Shown in pieces: positions 25,500-33,150 of a stretch of 64,000 nucleotides of DNA. This DNA comes from Flavobacterium hibisci. GTDB taxonomy: Bacteria; Bacteroidota; Bacteroidia; Flavobacteriales; Flavobacteriaceae. The stretch is from assembly GCF_020026925.1 (NCBI RefSeq), contig NZ_JAIQDW010000019.1:1-64000 (forward strand), read 5' to 3'. The position numbers and the translations under genes are program-made. Within the stretch, counting starts at the first letter, position 1, and each line of letters opens with the position of its first letter. Under the pieces are notes generated by a model. The model ran no database searches. It was given only the letters and a program-made list of their open reading frames with translations, and had not been told where the DNA came from.

Positions 25500-26741
25500 A
25501 TGACAATTAACAACAAAATCGAACTCATGGCTCCTGCAGGAAATTTTGAGTCGCTTCAGGCTGCTTTAGATAATGGCTGTGATTCTGTGTATTTTGGCGT
25601 TGAACAACTCAACATGCGGGCAAGATCGACGGTTAATTTTACTGTTGAAGATTTAAAAGAAATCGCTAATCGTTGTGAGATCAAAAACGTTCGAAGCTAT
25701 CTGACTTTAAACACGATTATTTACGATCACGATTTATCTGTCGTAAAAACAGTATTGAATAAAGCCAAAGAGGCGAATATTACGGCAGTAATTGCATCAG
25801 ATCAGGCTGTAATTACTATGGCAAGATCGATTGGAATGGAAGTTCATATTTCAACGCAATTGAATGTAACCAATATTGAAACCATTAAATTCTACAGCCT
25901 ATTTGCCGATACAATGGTTTTAAGTCGTGAATTGAGTTTGCGTCAGGTAAAGAAAATCACAGAACAAATTGAAAAAGAACAGATCAAAGGGCCTAACGGA
26001 AATTTGGTAGAAATCGAAATCTTTGGTCACGGTGCTTTATGTATGGCAGTTTCTGGAAAATGTTATTTGAGTTTACATTCGCATAATTCCTCTGCGAATC
26101 GCGGTGCGTGCAAACAAAACTGCCGAAAAAAATACACGGTTATTGATCAGGAAACAGGTTTCGAAATCGAATTGGATAACGAATACATGATGTCGCCAAA
26201 AGATTTATGTACTTTGGATTTCCTGGATCAGGTAATTGATTCCGGAATTCAGGTTTTAAAAATTGAAGGACGAGGAAGAGCACCCGAATACGTGGCAACA
26301 GTTATTAAAACCTATCGAGAGGCTATCGATGCCTATTACGAAGGTACTTTTTCGAAAGAGAAAACCGCAGTTTGGATGGAAGCTTTAAATACAGTTTACA
26401 ATCGTGGTTTCTGGTCAGGCTATTATCTGGGTCAGGAATTGGGAGAATGGAGCAATATCCCAGGTTCAGCAGCAACTCGGAAGAAAGTTTACATTGGAAA
26501 AGGAACACATTATTTTCCAAAAGCCGGAGTTGGGCAATTCAAAATAGAGGCTTATGATATTAAAATTGGTGACAAAATCCTGGTAACCGGACCAAGTACC
26601 GGAGCTCAGGAAATGATTATCGACGAAATGTTTGTAAATGATTTTACGGCAGAAAAAGCAACAAAAGGTGACGATTGTACTTTTAAATTACCATTTAGAA
26701 TCAGAATGTCGGACAAACTGTATAAAATTGTTGAAGCATAA
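25500..26741 (+). CDS. trhP: Peptidase U32-family tRNA hydroxylation protein TrhP
   Basis: TrhP makes 5-hydroxyuridine at tRNA position 34 independently of O2; in E. coli the route needs prephenate. The 413-residue protein starts IELMAPAGNFESLQAALDNG. It carries the U32 signature EIFGHGALCMAVSGKCYLS near residue 176 and the Cys cluster GACKQNCRKKY that can hold an Fe-S cluster. Residues 327-413 are the U32 C-terminal domain shared with the TrhO encoded upstream. Its stop overlaps the ferredoxin start by one base, so the two are coupled. Confidence 0.92.
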   Translation: MTINNKIELMAPAGNFESLQAALDNGCDSVYFGVEQLNMRARSTVNFTVEDLKEIANRCEIKNVRSYLTLNTIIYDHDLSVVKTVLNKAKEANITAVIASDQAVITMARSIGMEVHISTQLNVTNIETIKFYSLFADTMVLSRELSLRQVKKITEQIEKEQIKGPNGNLVEIEIFGHGALCMAVSGKCYLSLHSHNSSANRGACKQNCRKKYTVIDQETGFEIELDNEYMMSPKDLCTLDFLDQVIDSGIQVLKIEGRGRAPEYVATVIKTYREAIDAYYEGTFSKEKTAVWMEALNTVYNRGFWSGYYLGQELGEWSNIPGSAATRKKVYIGKGTHYFPKAGVGQFKIEAYDIKIGDKILVTGPSTGAQEMIIDEMFVNDFTAEKATKGDDCTFKLPFRIRMSDKLYKIVEA

Positions 26742-26971
26742 TGGTTATCATCACTTTACAAAGAGACAAATGCATCGGCTGTAATTATTGTGTGGAAATG
26801 GATCCGGTTCATTTTCAAATGTCAAAAAAAGACGGAAAATCGGTTTTACTTCATTCGCAGAATTCGAAAGGTTTTTTTACTTTAAAATCGCCAAAGCATA
26901 CCATTGTAGAAAGGTGTGAACTGGCAGCAAAAGCTTGTCCGGTTAAAATTATTACCGTTAAGGAAACGTAA
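26741..26971 (+). CDS. Small [4Fe-4S] ferredoxin
   Basis: The 76-residue protein has Cys11-IG-Cys14-NY-Cys17 near the start and Cys59 and Cys66 (CELAAKACPV) near the end, a single-cluster 4Fe-4S pattern with one additional Cys. It is translationally coupled to trhP (ATG shares its A with the trhP stop). I infer it carries electrons for the TrhP reaction, which depends on an iron-sulfur protein; this pairing is not proven. Confidence 0.88.
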   Translation: MVIITLQRDKCIGCNYCVEMDPVHFQMSKKDGKSVLLHSQNSKGFFTLKSPKHTIVERCELAAKACPVKIITVKET

Positions 26972-26991
26972 TACTATACTTTAAAAGCAAA

Positions 26992-27023
26992 CCCTATTTT
27001 GTATAGATACAGAATAGGTTTTT
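26992..27023. terminator. Bidirectional terminator between ferredoxin and lipoprotein genes
   Basis: CCTATTTTGTA and TACAGAATAGG form an 11-bp stem with one mismatch, flanked by A and T runs, between convergent genes. Confidence 0.75.
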
Positions 27024-27027
27024 CATC

Positions 27028-27783
27028 TTATTCGCTGGAAAAATCAAGTTCATCAAAGTCTTCAATTTCAGACAACTTAATCAGTTTTGTTCTACTGATT
27101 TTAGTTTCTTTTTTTTCAAAAATTTCATCCTCATCGTAAGTGTTTTCATTGATGTTTTGGTTTACGATTTTTTTGCGTGTCAGGAAATTGATACTGGTCT
27201 CAGTGAGAACAATTGGTCCGCGATTACTGCTTCCATCGTAACCAATCAACTCTAAATCATTATTTTGAAATCTGAATGTATAAGACCAATACCCGTAACG
27301 GCCGTGACTGTAATTAATAAATAGCTTGTTTTTATCGATTTGAAAGTCAAGTTCCGGAGCATAATAAACACCACCATCTTCATTTTCAGAGGAGAAGCAA
27401 TTATAATTTTTAACCGCTAATTCGTAGCCGCTTTTTTTATTTAGAAGCACCATAATTCCCCTGCGATTTTGATCTAATTTACCCCGATATTCATGTGTAA
27501 TAATTTTACTTTTATCGGTACCTTTTATAATTAATACACAATCTTCTAATCCGTCTTTATTCAGATCGCCGTAAATGGTGTCAAAAGGCACATGATTTTT
27601 AGGTACAAAATCAGCAAGATTCTTTTTGATTTCGATAGCAGGTTCTTCGACTTCGGGAATCTCTTTTAAATCGACAACTTCTGCTTCCGGTGATTTTTTA
27701 TTCGTTTTAGAATCTTTATTACAGCTGTTTAATACATTAAGCAGGAGTATTGTTATAATAGCTAAGAAATATTTCTTACTCAT
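27028..27783 (-). CDS. Lipoprotein with FG-GAP-like calcium motif
   Basis: The 251-residue protein has a lipoprotein signal (VLNSCNKDS, Cys21) and an acidic linker. Its domain contains YGDLNKDGLEDCVLIIKG near residue 73, the DxNxDGxxD calcium loop of VCBS/FG-GAP-like repeats. The rest (GYELAVKNYNCF, INYSHGRYGYWSYTFRF) is typical of secreted beta-rich proteins of Bacteroidota. It is the last gene of the ankyrin cluster, 47 bases after the frameshifted lipoprotein. Function unknown. Confidence 0.8.
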   Translation of the reverse strand: MSKKYFLAIITILLLNVLNSCNKDSKTNKKSPEAEVVDLKEIPEVEEPAIEIKKNLADFVPKNHVPFDTIYGDLNKDGLEDCVLIIKGTDKSKIITHEYRGKLDQNRRGIMVLLNKKSGYELAVKNYNCFSSENEDGGVYYAPELDFQIDKNKLFINYSHGRYGYWSYTFRFQNNDLELIGYDGSSNRGPIVLTETSINFLTRKKIVNQNINENTYDEDEIFEKKETKISRTKLIKLSEIEDFDELDFSSE

Positions 27784-27830
27784 GTCAGGAATTTTTGTTT
27801 TTATGATGAGATTAAATCTTCCGCTGATTA

Positions 27831-28372
27831 TTAAATGCCAAATTTTGCATCAATATGATGCTTTTCGGCATAGGCTTTTCCTACAGCCATTAGTTTGGCA
27901 AATTTGGAATCAGCTTCAGTTTGAGTTGCAGCATCAAAATCAGCTATTGCTTTTTGAATTTGTTCTGGTGAACGCTTTTCATCCTTCATTTTAGCAATTG
28001 GCAAATAGCCTTCCTTTTGTTTTGCGATTACATAAGAGAATAAATCTTTTGAAGCCTGAAGAAGATCTTTATTATCATCGTCTTCTGTTATTTCATTAAT
28101 TTTTTCAATTGAATTTCTAAATTTGAGATGTCGTATTTAAAAGCATCCTGATAAGAAGAAGGAATCATCTTTTTTTGGCTTTCATCATAAACCTGAGGCT
28201 CAGATTCCAGCTTATTGCTGATTTCTTTACCGCCAAATCGGGATAATAAATTGGAATTTAAAACAGCAATATCAAAAGTTTTTTCTGGTGATAAATTGCT
28301 GCAGGAAGTAGAAATCAGACTTCCCGCGATTACTACTAAAAATAGGATGGCAGTATTTAAGATTCTTTTCAT
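27831..28372 (-). pseudogene. Frameshifted lipoprotein gene
   Basis: A lipoprotein start (SLISTSCSNLSPEK, Cys24) runs 94 codons to a stop at 28088. From about 28105 a different frame continues with coding-like sequence (DLLQASKDLFSYVIAKQKEG, IAKMKDEKRSPEQIQKAIAD, SKFAKLMAVGKAYAEK) to a stop at 27831. One added A in the run of six A at the joint would give a single 180-residue protein reading LEIQLKKINEITEDDD. It is a recent pseudogene, a sequencing error or a slippage site; the full protein family is not recognised. It follows the ankyrin-SHOCT gene by 20 bases. Confidence 0.75.
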
Positions 28373-28392
28373 TTTTTAATTCTGTTTATTAT

Positions 28393-29736
28393 TTATCCTT
28401 TTAATATTTTGCTTTTCTCGCTTTCAAATTCTTCCGAAGTCAGAATTCCGGCATCCAGAAGTTCTTTTAAATCTAATAATGCTTTTTTCTTTCCTTCCAT
28501 AACATTTCCTGAATTGGTTTTTTGAGGTTCTTCTTTCTGAATTGGCGTTACAACCGTTCCGGAAGGCGCATATTTCAAAATCAGTTCTGTGATTTCATTG
28601 AAACCTTTTACGTTCGAATAGTCAATTGCTTTTTGTTCTTTTACGTTTACAATTGTAGCATCTGCTTTGTTATCCAATAAATATTTCACTACATCTTTTT
28701 TTCCGTTTGCTGCGCTGTAATGCAAAGGCGTATTTCCGGATTCGTCCTGAATGTTGATGTTTGCCCCGGCTTCAACTAATAATTTGACCATGCTTAAATT
28801 GCCTTTTTTGGTAGCAACATGCAGCAGGCTTTCTCCGCCATACGTATAAGAACTATTTAGCGTAAAACTTGCGTCGTTCGAAATAGTAGTCGCACTGACA
28901 ATCCAATCCAGATAATCGTTCATTGAAGAAGTGTCATGAGCGACAGGTTTACTGTAATTAACATCAACTCCGTTTTCTAAAAACAAGGAAACAATCTCCT
29001 TTTGATTATTCGCGCAGGCGTACCAAATAGGCGAGTATCCGTTATTGTTTGAAGTGAAAACATCGGCACCTCTTTCTACCAATAATTTCGCCAACATTCG
29101 GTTCGTTTCATAACAAGCAATTAAAAGCGCATTTTCTCCCGAATGATTCATGTGATTTATAGCTGCACCATTATCCAAAAGCAAGGTCACCATCGGAATT
29201 GATTTGGTATAACAAGCGTATAGCAAAGGCGTATTTCCTTGTTTATCTGTTACATTAATATCGGCACCTTTGTCTAAAAGCAATTGGACAATTTCACGGT
29301 TTAATTTTGCAGATGCCAGTAATAGCGGCGTTTCTCCGTTGTTGTTCAGTGAATTAACATCAATGCCGGCTTCAAGCAACTTTGTTGCAATTTCAATTTG
29401 AGCTGTCTGAACGACTAAATGCAAAAGGCTGTTTCCATATTTGTCGTTTTTGGTAATTTCGGCACCATTTTCTAAAAGATATAAAGCCGTTTGTTTTTGT
29501 TTTTGAAGACAGGCAAAATACAAAGGTGTTTCTCCCTGATGGTCTTCGTAATTAATATCGGCCCCGTCTTCGGTCAGGATTTTTACAATATCCAGATAGC
29601 CTCTGTGAGCGGCATAATGAATTGCAGTTCTTCCTTTTTCGTCCGTATATTTTACATCTACTTCTTTATTCTGAAGAAGCAATTCGGCTATTTTTCTGTT
29701 CCCGTTTTCGCAGGCAATTATAAATGACATTGACAT
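28393..29736 (-). CDS. Ankyrin-repeat protein with C-terminal SHOCT domain
   Basis: The 447-residue protein has about eleven ankyrin repeats (for example GRTAIHYAAHRGYLDIVKIL; GNTPLHYSAANGKKDVVKYL) through residue 390 and a short Ser/Lys linker. It ends in LKELLDAGILTSEEFESEKSK, a SHOCT oligomerisation motif. No signal peptide is seen, so it is probably cytoplasmic. It lies 17 bases after another ankyrin gene and before two lipoprotein genes on the same strand. A scaffold or inhibitor role is possible; no partner is identified. Confidence 0.9.
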   Translation of the reverse strand: MSMSFIIACENGNRKIAELLLQNKEVDVKYTDEKGRTAIHYAAHRGYLDIVKILTEDGADINYEDHQGETPLYFACLQKQKQTALYLLENGAEITKNDKYGNSLLHLVVQTAQIEIATKLLEAGIDVNSLNNNGETPLLLASAKLNREIVQLLLDKGADINVTDKQGNTPLLYACYTKSIPMVTLLLDNGAAINHMNHSGENALLIACYETNRMLAKLLVERGADVFTSNNNGYSPIWYACANNQKEIVSLFLENGVDVNYSKPVAHDTSSMNDYLDWIVSATTISNDASFTLNSSYTYGGESLLHVATKKGNLSMVKLLVEAGANINIQDESGNTPLHYSAANGKKDVVKYLLDNKADATIVNVKEQKAIDYSNVKGFNEITELILKYAPSGTVVTPIQKEEPQKTNSGNVMEGKKKALLDLKELLDAGILTSEEFESEKSKILKG

Positions 29737-29753
29737 GTATGAGAATTTTAAGT

Positions 29754-30935
29754 TTATTGTTTCATCAAAAGTTCTACCGTTTTAATTTTCAGATTATCTC
29801 CTGAAGCAAGCATTAAGGCAGTTTCATCTTTATCATTAGTAATCGAAATATCGGCTCCCTGTTCTAATAGTAATTTTACTTTTCGGTAGGTTTCTTTTGC
29901 CATTTCTGCATCATAGTTAACGTTGTAAGCGCAGACCTTGTGCAAAATGGTATTTCCATGATTGTCTTGTTCATTCACATCCAAAGAAACATTTTCTAAA
30001 ACCGATTTCAGAATGTCTGATTTCTTTTCGACAATAAAATCAATTCCCGATTTGGGCTGCCCGTAATATTGTGCACAAAAGTTCACATCAGCGCCATCAG
30101 ACAACAATCTCTCTAAAAACCTGATATCACTTTCTGAACCAGAAACAGAACTGATAAAATTAGTCAATAATGTCCGGCCGTCTTTGTTCACAATATTAAA
30201 ATCAGGTGAAGAAAATGACGCTAAAGCATCGTACATGTCATAAGAAAACTGTTCCGCAACAGCGTAATAAAAGGCAGTGTTGTCCTGATTGTCTGTTTCG
30301 TTTGGATCCGCACCATTTTCAAGTAAGAATAGAATCAATTCTTTTTTATTTCTTTTAACCGCAGCTATAAGCGGAGTAGCGCCAACAATGTTTTTTTCGT
30401 TAATGTCAACTCCACTTTCAAGAAGCAATTTGATGTATTCTTTTACTTTTTCAGCATCTAATCCATAAGTATTGAGTGTTTTGAAGATTAAATTTTCGCC
30501 GGCATTGTTTTTATATTGGGTATTTGTGCCGAAATCATCAATTAAAACTTTAATGATTTTTGGAGAAATACCTTTTTCAAGGAAATATCCCAGCAAAGTC
30601 TGATCGCTGATTTCGTCATTCAGATTGTCCATTTTCGACATTAATTCTTTAAAAAAAGAGATTGATTCTTCGTCATCTTTTAAATAAAGGCACAAAGGAG
30701 CAAAAATTGATTTGTCAAAACTGTCCAGCTCGTAGATATCAGTTTCGATGATGCGGGCTTTTATTAGTTTTTCTATAAAATTAATTTCTTTGGCTTCAAT
30801 TATTTTGGCTGCGATTTGAGAAAAATTGTTTTTAAGATATTGTTCATTAAATTTTTCTCCGTTATTTAAAGATTCTCTGGCCTCGTCAAATTTTCCCTGG
30901 AAAAGGAAATTTTCAATCTGGTTTTGTGTTTGCAT
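29754..30935 (-). CDS. Ankyrin-repeat protein
   Basis: The 393-residue protein has a helical N-terminal part (to about residue 125) with degenerate repeats, then clear ankyrin repeats (GATPLIAAVKRNKKELILFL; DNTAFYYAVAEQF; HGNTILHKVCAYNVNYDAEM; DETALMLASGDNLKIKTVEL). No signal peptide is seen. It is the first gene of the minus-strand ankyrin/lipoprotein cluster. The two ankyrin genes are related only by repeat type, not by overall sequence. Confidence 0.88.
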   Translation of the reverse strand: MQTQNQIENFLFQGKFDEARESLNNGEKFNEQYLKNNFSQIAAKIIEAKEINFIEKLIKARIIETDIYELDSFDKSIFAPLCLYLKDDEESISFFKELMSKMDNLNDEISDQTLLGYFLEKGISPKIIKVLIDDFGTNTQYKNNAGENLIFKTLNTYGLDAEKVKEYIKLLLESGVDINEKNIVGATPLIAAVKRNKKELILFLLENGADPNETDNQDNTAFYYAVAEQFSYDMYDALASFSSPDFNIVNKDGRTLLTNFISSVSGSESDIRFLERLLSDGADVNFCAQYYGQPKSGIDFIVEKKSDILKSVLENVSLDVNEQDNHGNTILHKVCAYNVNYDAEMAKETYRKVKLLLEQGADISITNDKDETALMLASGDNLKIKTVELLMKQ

Positions 30936-31296
30936 TTGAATATATTTTAAAAAAATTAAAGTTTAGTTTCAACTCAGGTTTTGTTTGTAATTATGGACTT
31001 CACAAACGATGCTGTAAGATAAAACATAAAACTCAGAAATATATTTCAGGATAAAAATTAAAAGTTACATTTTAACCGATAAAACATGCAGAATACAATT
31101 TTTAAGCAAAAATATCATAAACCCCAAGCTGACCTCACAGCTGGATTATGAAATACGGAAGATAAAAAACGAATGATATTTTATTTAACAACCCTTTAGT
31201 TTTAATCCATAAAATGCAAACTAAAAAAAATACTATCTTTACCGATCAAACGTTTATGAACTTAAGTTGCACTTTTGCAACACTACATATATAATT
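30936..31296. other. Divergent intergenic region
   Basis: About 360 bases between the ankyrin gene and ricT. It must hold both promoters. A weak TATCTTTA lies at 31234-31241, 55 bases before the ricT start. No repeat, RNA or small gene was recognised. Confidence 0.5.
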
Positions 31297-32679
31297 ATGG
31301 CATGTACAAGTTGTTCAACCTCAGATGGCGGCGCACCAAAAGGTTGTAAAAATAATGGGACTTGCGGCACCGACAGCTGCAATAAATTAACGGTTTTTGA
31401 CTGGCTTTCGAACATGAGTCCGTCTAATGGAGAAGCAATTTTTGATTGTGTTGAGGTTCGTTTTAAAAACGGCCGTAAGGAATTTTTTAGAAATACAGAG
31501 AAATTAACTTTAAGTATTGGTGATATTGTAGCAACTGTAGCATCACCAGGGCATGATATTGGAATAGTTACATTGACAGGCGAATTGGTAAAAATTCAAA
31601 TGAAGAAAAAAGGAGTAAATCCGGACAGTAACGAAGTACCTAAAATTTACAGAAAAGCATCTCAAAAAGATATCGATATCTGGTCTGTAGCACGTGATCG
31701 TGAAGAACCAATGAAAGTTCGTGCACGTGAACTGGCAATTCAGCATAAACTGGAAATGAAAATTTCGGATATTGAATTTCAGGGAGACGGATCAAAAGCA
31801 ACATTTTACTACACCGCAAATGATCGTGTCGATTTCAGAATGCTGATTAAGGATTTTGCTAAAGAATTCAGTACAAGAGTCGAAATGAAACAAGTTGGTT
31901 TCCGTCAGGAAGCAGCTCGTTTAGGCGGAATTGGCTCTTGCGGAAGAGAACTTTGCTGTTCGACCTGGTTAACAGATTTTAGAAGTGTCAATACATCGGC
32001 GGCTCGTTACCAGCAGTTATCATTGAATCCGCAAAAATTAGCAGGACAATGCGGGAAACTAAAATGCTGTCTAAACTATGAGTTAGATACTTACATGGAC
32101 GCATTAAAAGATTTTCCGGATTATGATACTAAACTGATTACGGAAAAAGGTGATGCAGTTTGCCAGAAACAGGATATTTTTAAAGGATTAATGTGGTTTG
32201 CTTATACTAATAATTTTGCAAACTGGCATGTTTTGAAAATAGATCAGGTAAAAGAAATCATTGCCGAAAACAAACAAAAAAACAAGGTTTCTTCTTTGGA
32301 AGATTTCGCTATAGAAGTAACTTTAGAACCTGAAAAAGACTTCAATAATGCAATGGGTCAGGAAAGTTTAACCCGTTTTGACCAGCCTAAAAAGAAGAAA
32401 AAGCCAAACCGCAAACGTAAACCAAATGCTGAAGCGGCTACTGTTGGTGCTCCGCAGAAACCACTACAGGAAAAAAATACCAATAACGCGAAACCTGCCG
32501 GAAATAATAATGCGAACAATGGTAACAATTTGATTAAACCAAACAACCCAAATAAGCAAAATCATAAGAAAAAGCATAATTCGAATAAAAACAACGCGAA
32601 TAAGCCTAGTTCAAATGAGAATAAACCAGCTGAACCAAGAAAACCTATAATTATTACTAAAAATGAGAATAAAAAATAG
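31297..32679 (+). CDS. ricT: PSP1-domain protein RicT
   Basis: RicT (YaaT) forms, with RicA and RicF in Bacillus, an iron-sulfur complex that affects RNase Y and mRNA processing. The 460-residue protein starts at the ATG at 31297 (MACTSCSTSDGG); the frame is open to 31267. The PSP1 domain covers about residues 50-290, and Cys-rich GSCGRELCCSTW and AGQCGKLKCCLNYE are the expected cluster sites. The N-terminal Cys-rich stretch and the Lys/Asn-rich tail (after about residue 360) are Bacteroidota additions. It overlaps gldH by 17 bases. Confidence 0.92.
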   Translation: MACTSCSTSDGGAPKGCKNNGTCGTDSCNKLTVFDWLSNMSPSNGEAIFDCVEVRFKNGRKEFFRNTEKLTLSIGDIVATVASPGHDIGIVTLTGELVKIQMKKKGVNPDSNEVPKIYRKASQKDIDIWSVARDREEPMKVRARELAIQHKLEMKISDIEFQGDGSKATFYYTANDRVDFRMLIKDFAKEFSTRVEMKQVGFRQEAARLGGIGSCGRELCCSTWLTDFRSVNTSAARYQQLSLNPQKLAGQCGKLKCCLNYELDTYMDALKDFPDYDTKLITEKGDAVCQKQDIFKGLMWFAYTNNFANWHVLKIDQVKEIIAENKQKNKVSSLEDFAIEVTLEPEKDFNNAMGQESLTRFDQPKKKKKPNRKRKPNAEAATVGAPQKPLQEKNTNNAKPAGNNNANNGNNLIKPNNPNKQNHKKKHNSNKNNANKPSSNENKPAEPRKPIIITKNENKK

Positions 32680-33148
32680 CGGAATTCTTTTTTTGGCAGC
32701 TATACTTCTTTTTTCATGTGATAAAAAAAGAGTATTTGATGAGTACAAATCCGTTGGAAGTGCCTGGCACAAAGACAGTATTGTAACCTTCGATCTGCCG
32801 GTTTTAGACTCCACAAAAAGATACGATTTATTTGTAAATGTGCGCGACAACAACAATTATCCTTTCAGTAATTTGTTTTTAATTGTAGCTATCGAAATGC
32901 CAAACGGATTTACGAAAGTTGATACATTAGAATATCAAATGGCAAATCCTGACGGAACACTTTTAGGAAATGGTTTTTCGGATATTAAAGAAAGCAAACT
33001 GTATTTAAGAGAAAATGTTAAGTTTAGGGGCAAATACAAAGTGCACATCAAACAAGCCGTAAGACAATCAGGAAAAATTCCGGGAGTTCAGGAATTAGAA
33101 GGTATTACAGATGTAGGTTTTAGAATAGAACAAAAAGATCAGAAATAG
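32663..33148 (+). CDS. gldH: Gliding motility lipoprotein GldH
   Basis: GldH is an inner-membrane-associated lipoprotein needed for gliding motility in Flavobacterium johnsoniae. The 161-residue product has a lipoprotein signal ending at Cys19 (ILLFSCDKKRVFDEY). The VRDNNNYPFSNLFLIVAIEMPNG block follows. The start lies inside the end of ricT, and pbp1A follows two bases after the stop, so the three genes form an operon. The same order is typical of flavobacteria. Confidence 0.92.
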   Translation: MRIKNSGILFLAAILLFSCDKKRVFDEYKSVGSAWHKDSIVTFDLPVLDSTKRYDLFVNVRDNNNYPFSNLFLIVAIEMPNGFTKVDTLEYQMANPDGTLLGNGFSDIKESKLYLRENVKFRGKYKVHIKQAVRQSGKIPGVQELEGITDVGFRIEQKDQK

Positions 33149-33150
33149 TT

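Noticed and set aside
30936..31296. Riboswitch or small RNA upstream of ricT
   Set aside because: No conserved aptamer pattern or strong hairpin with a T run was found in the 360-base gap.
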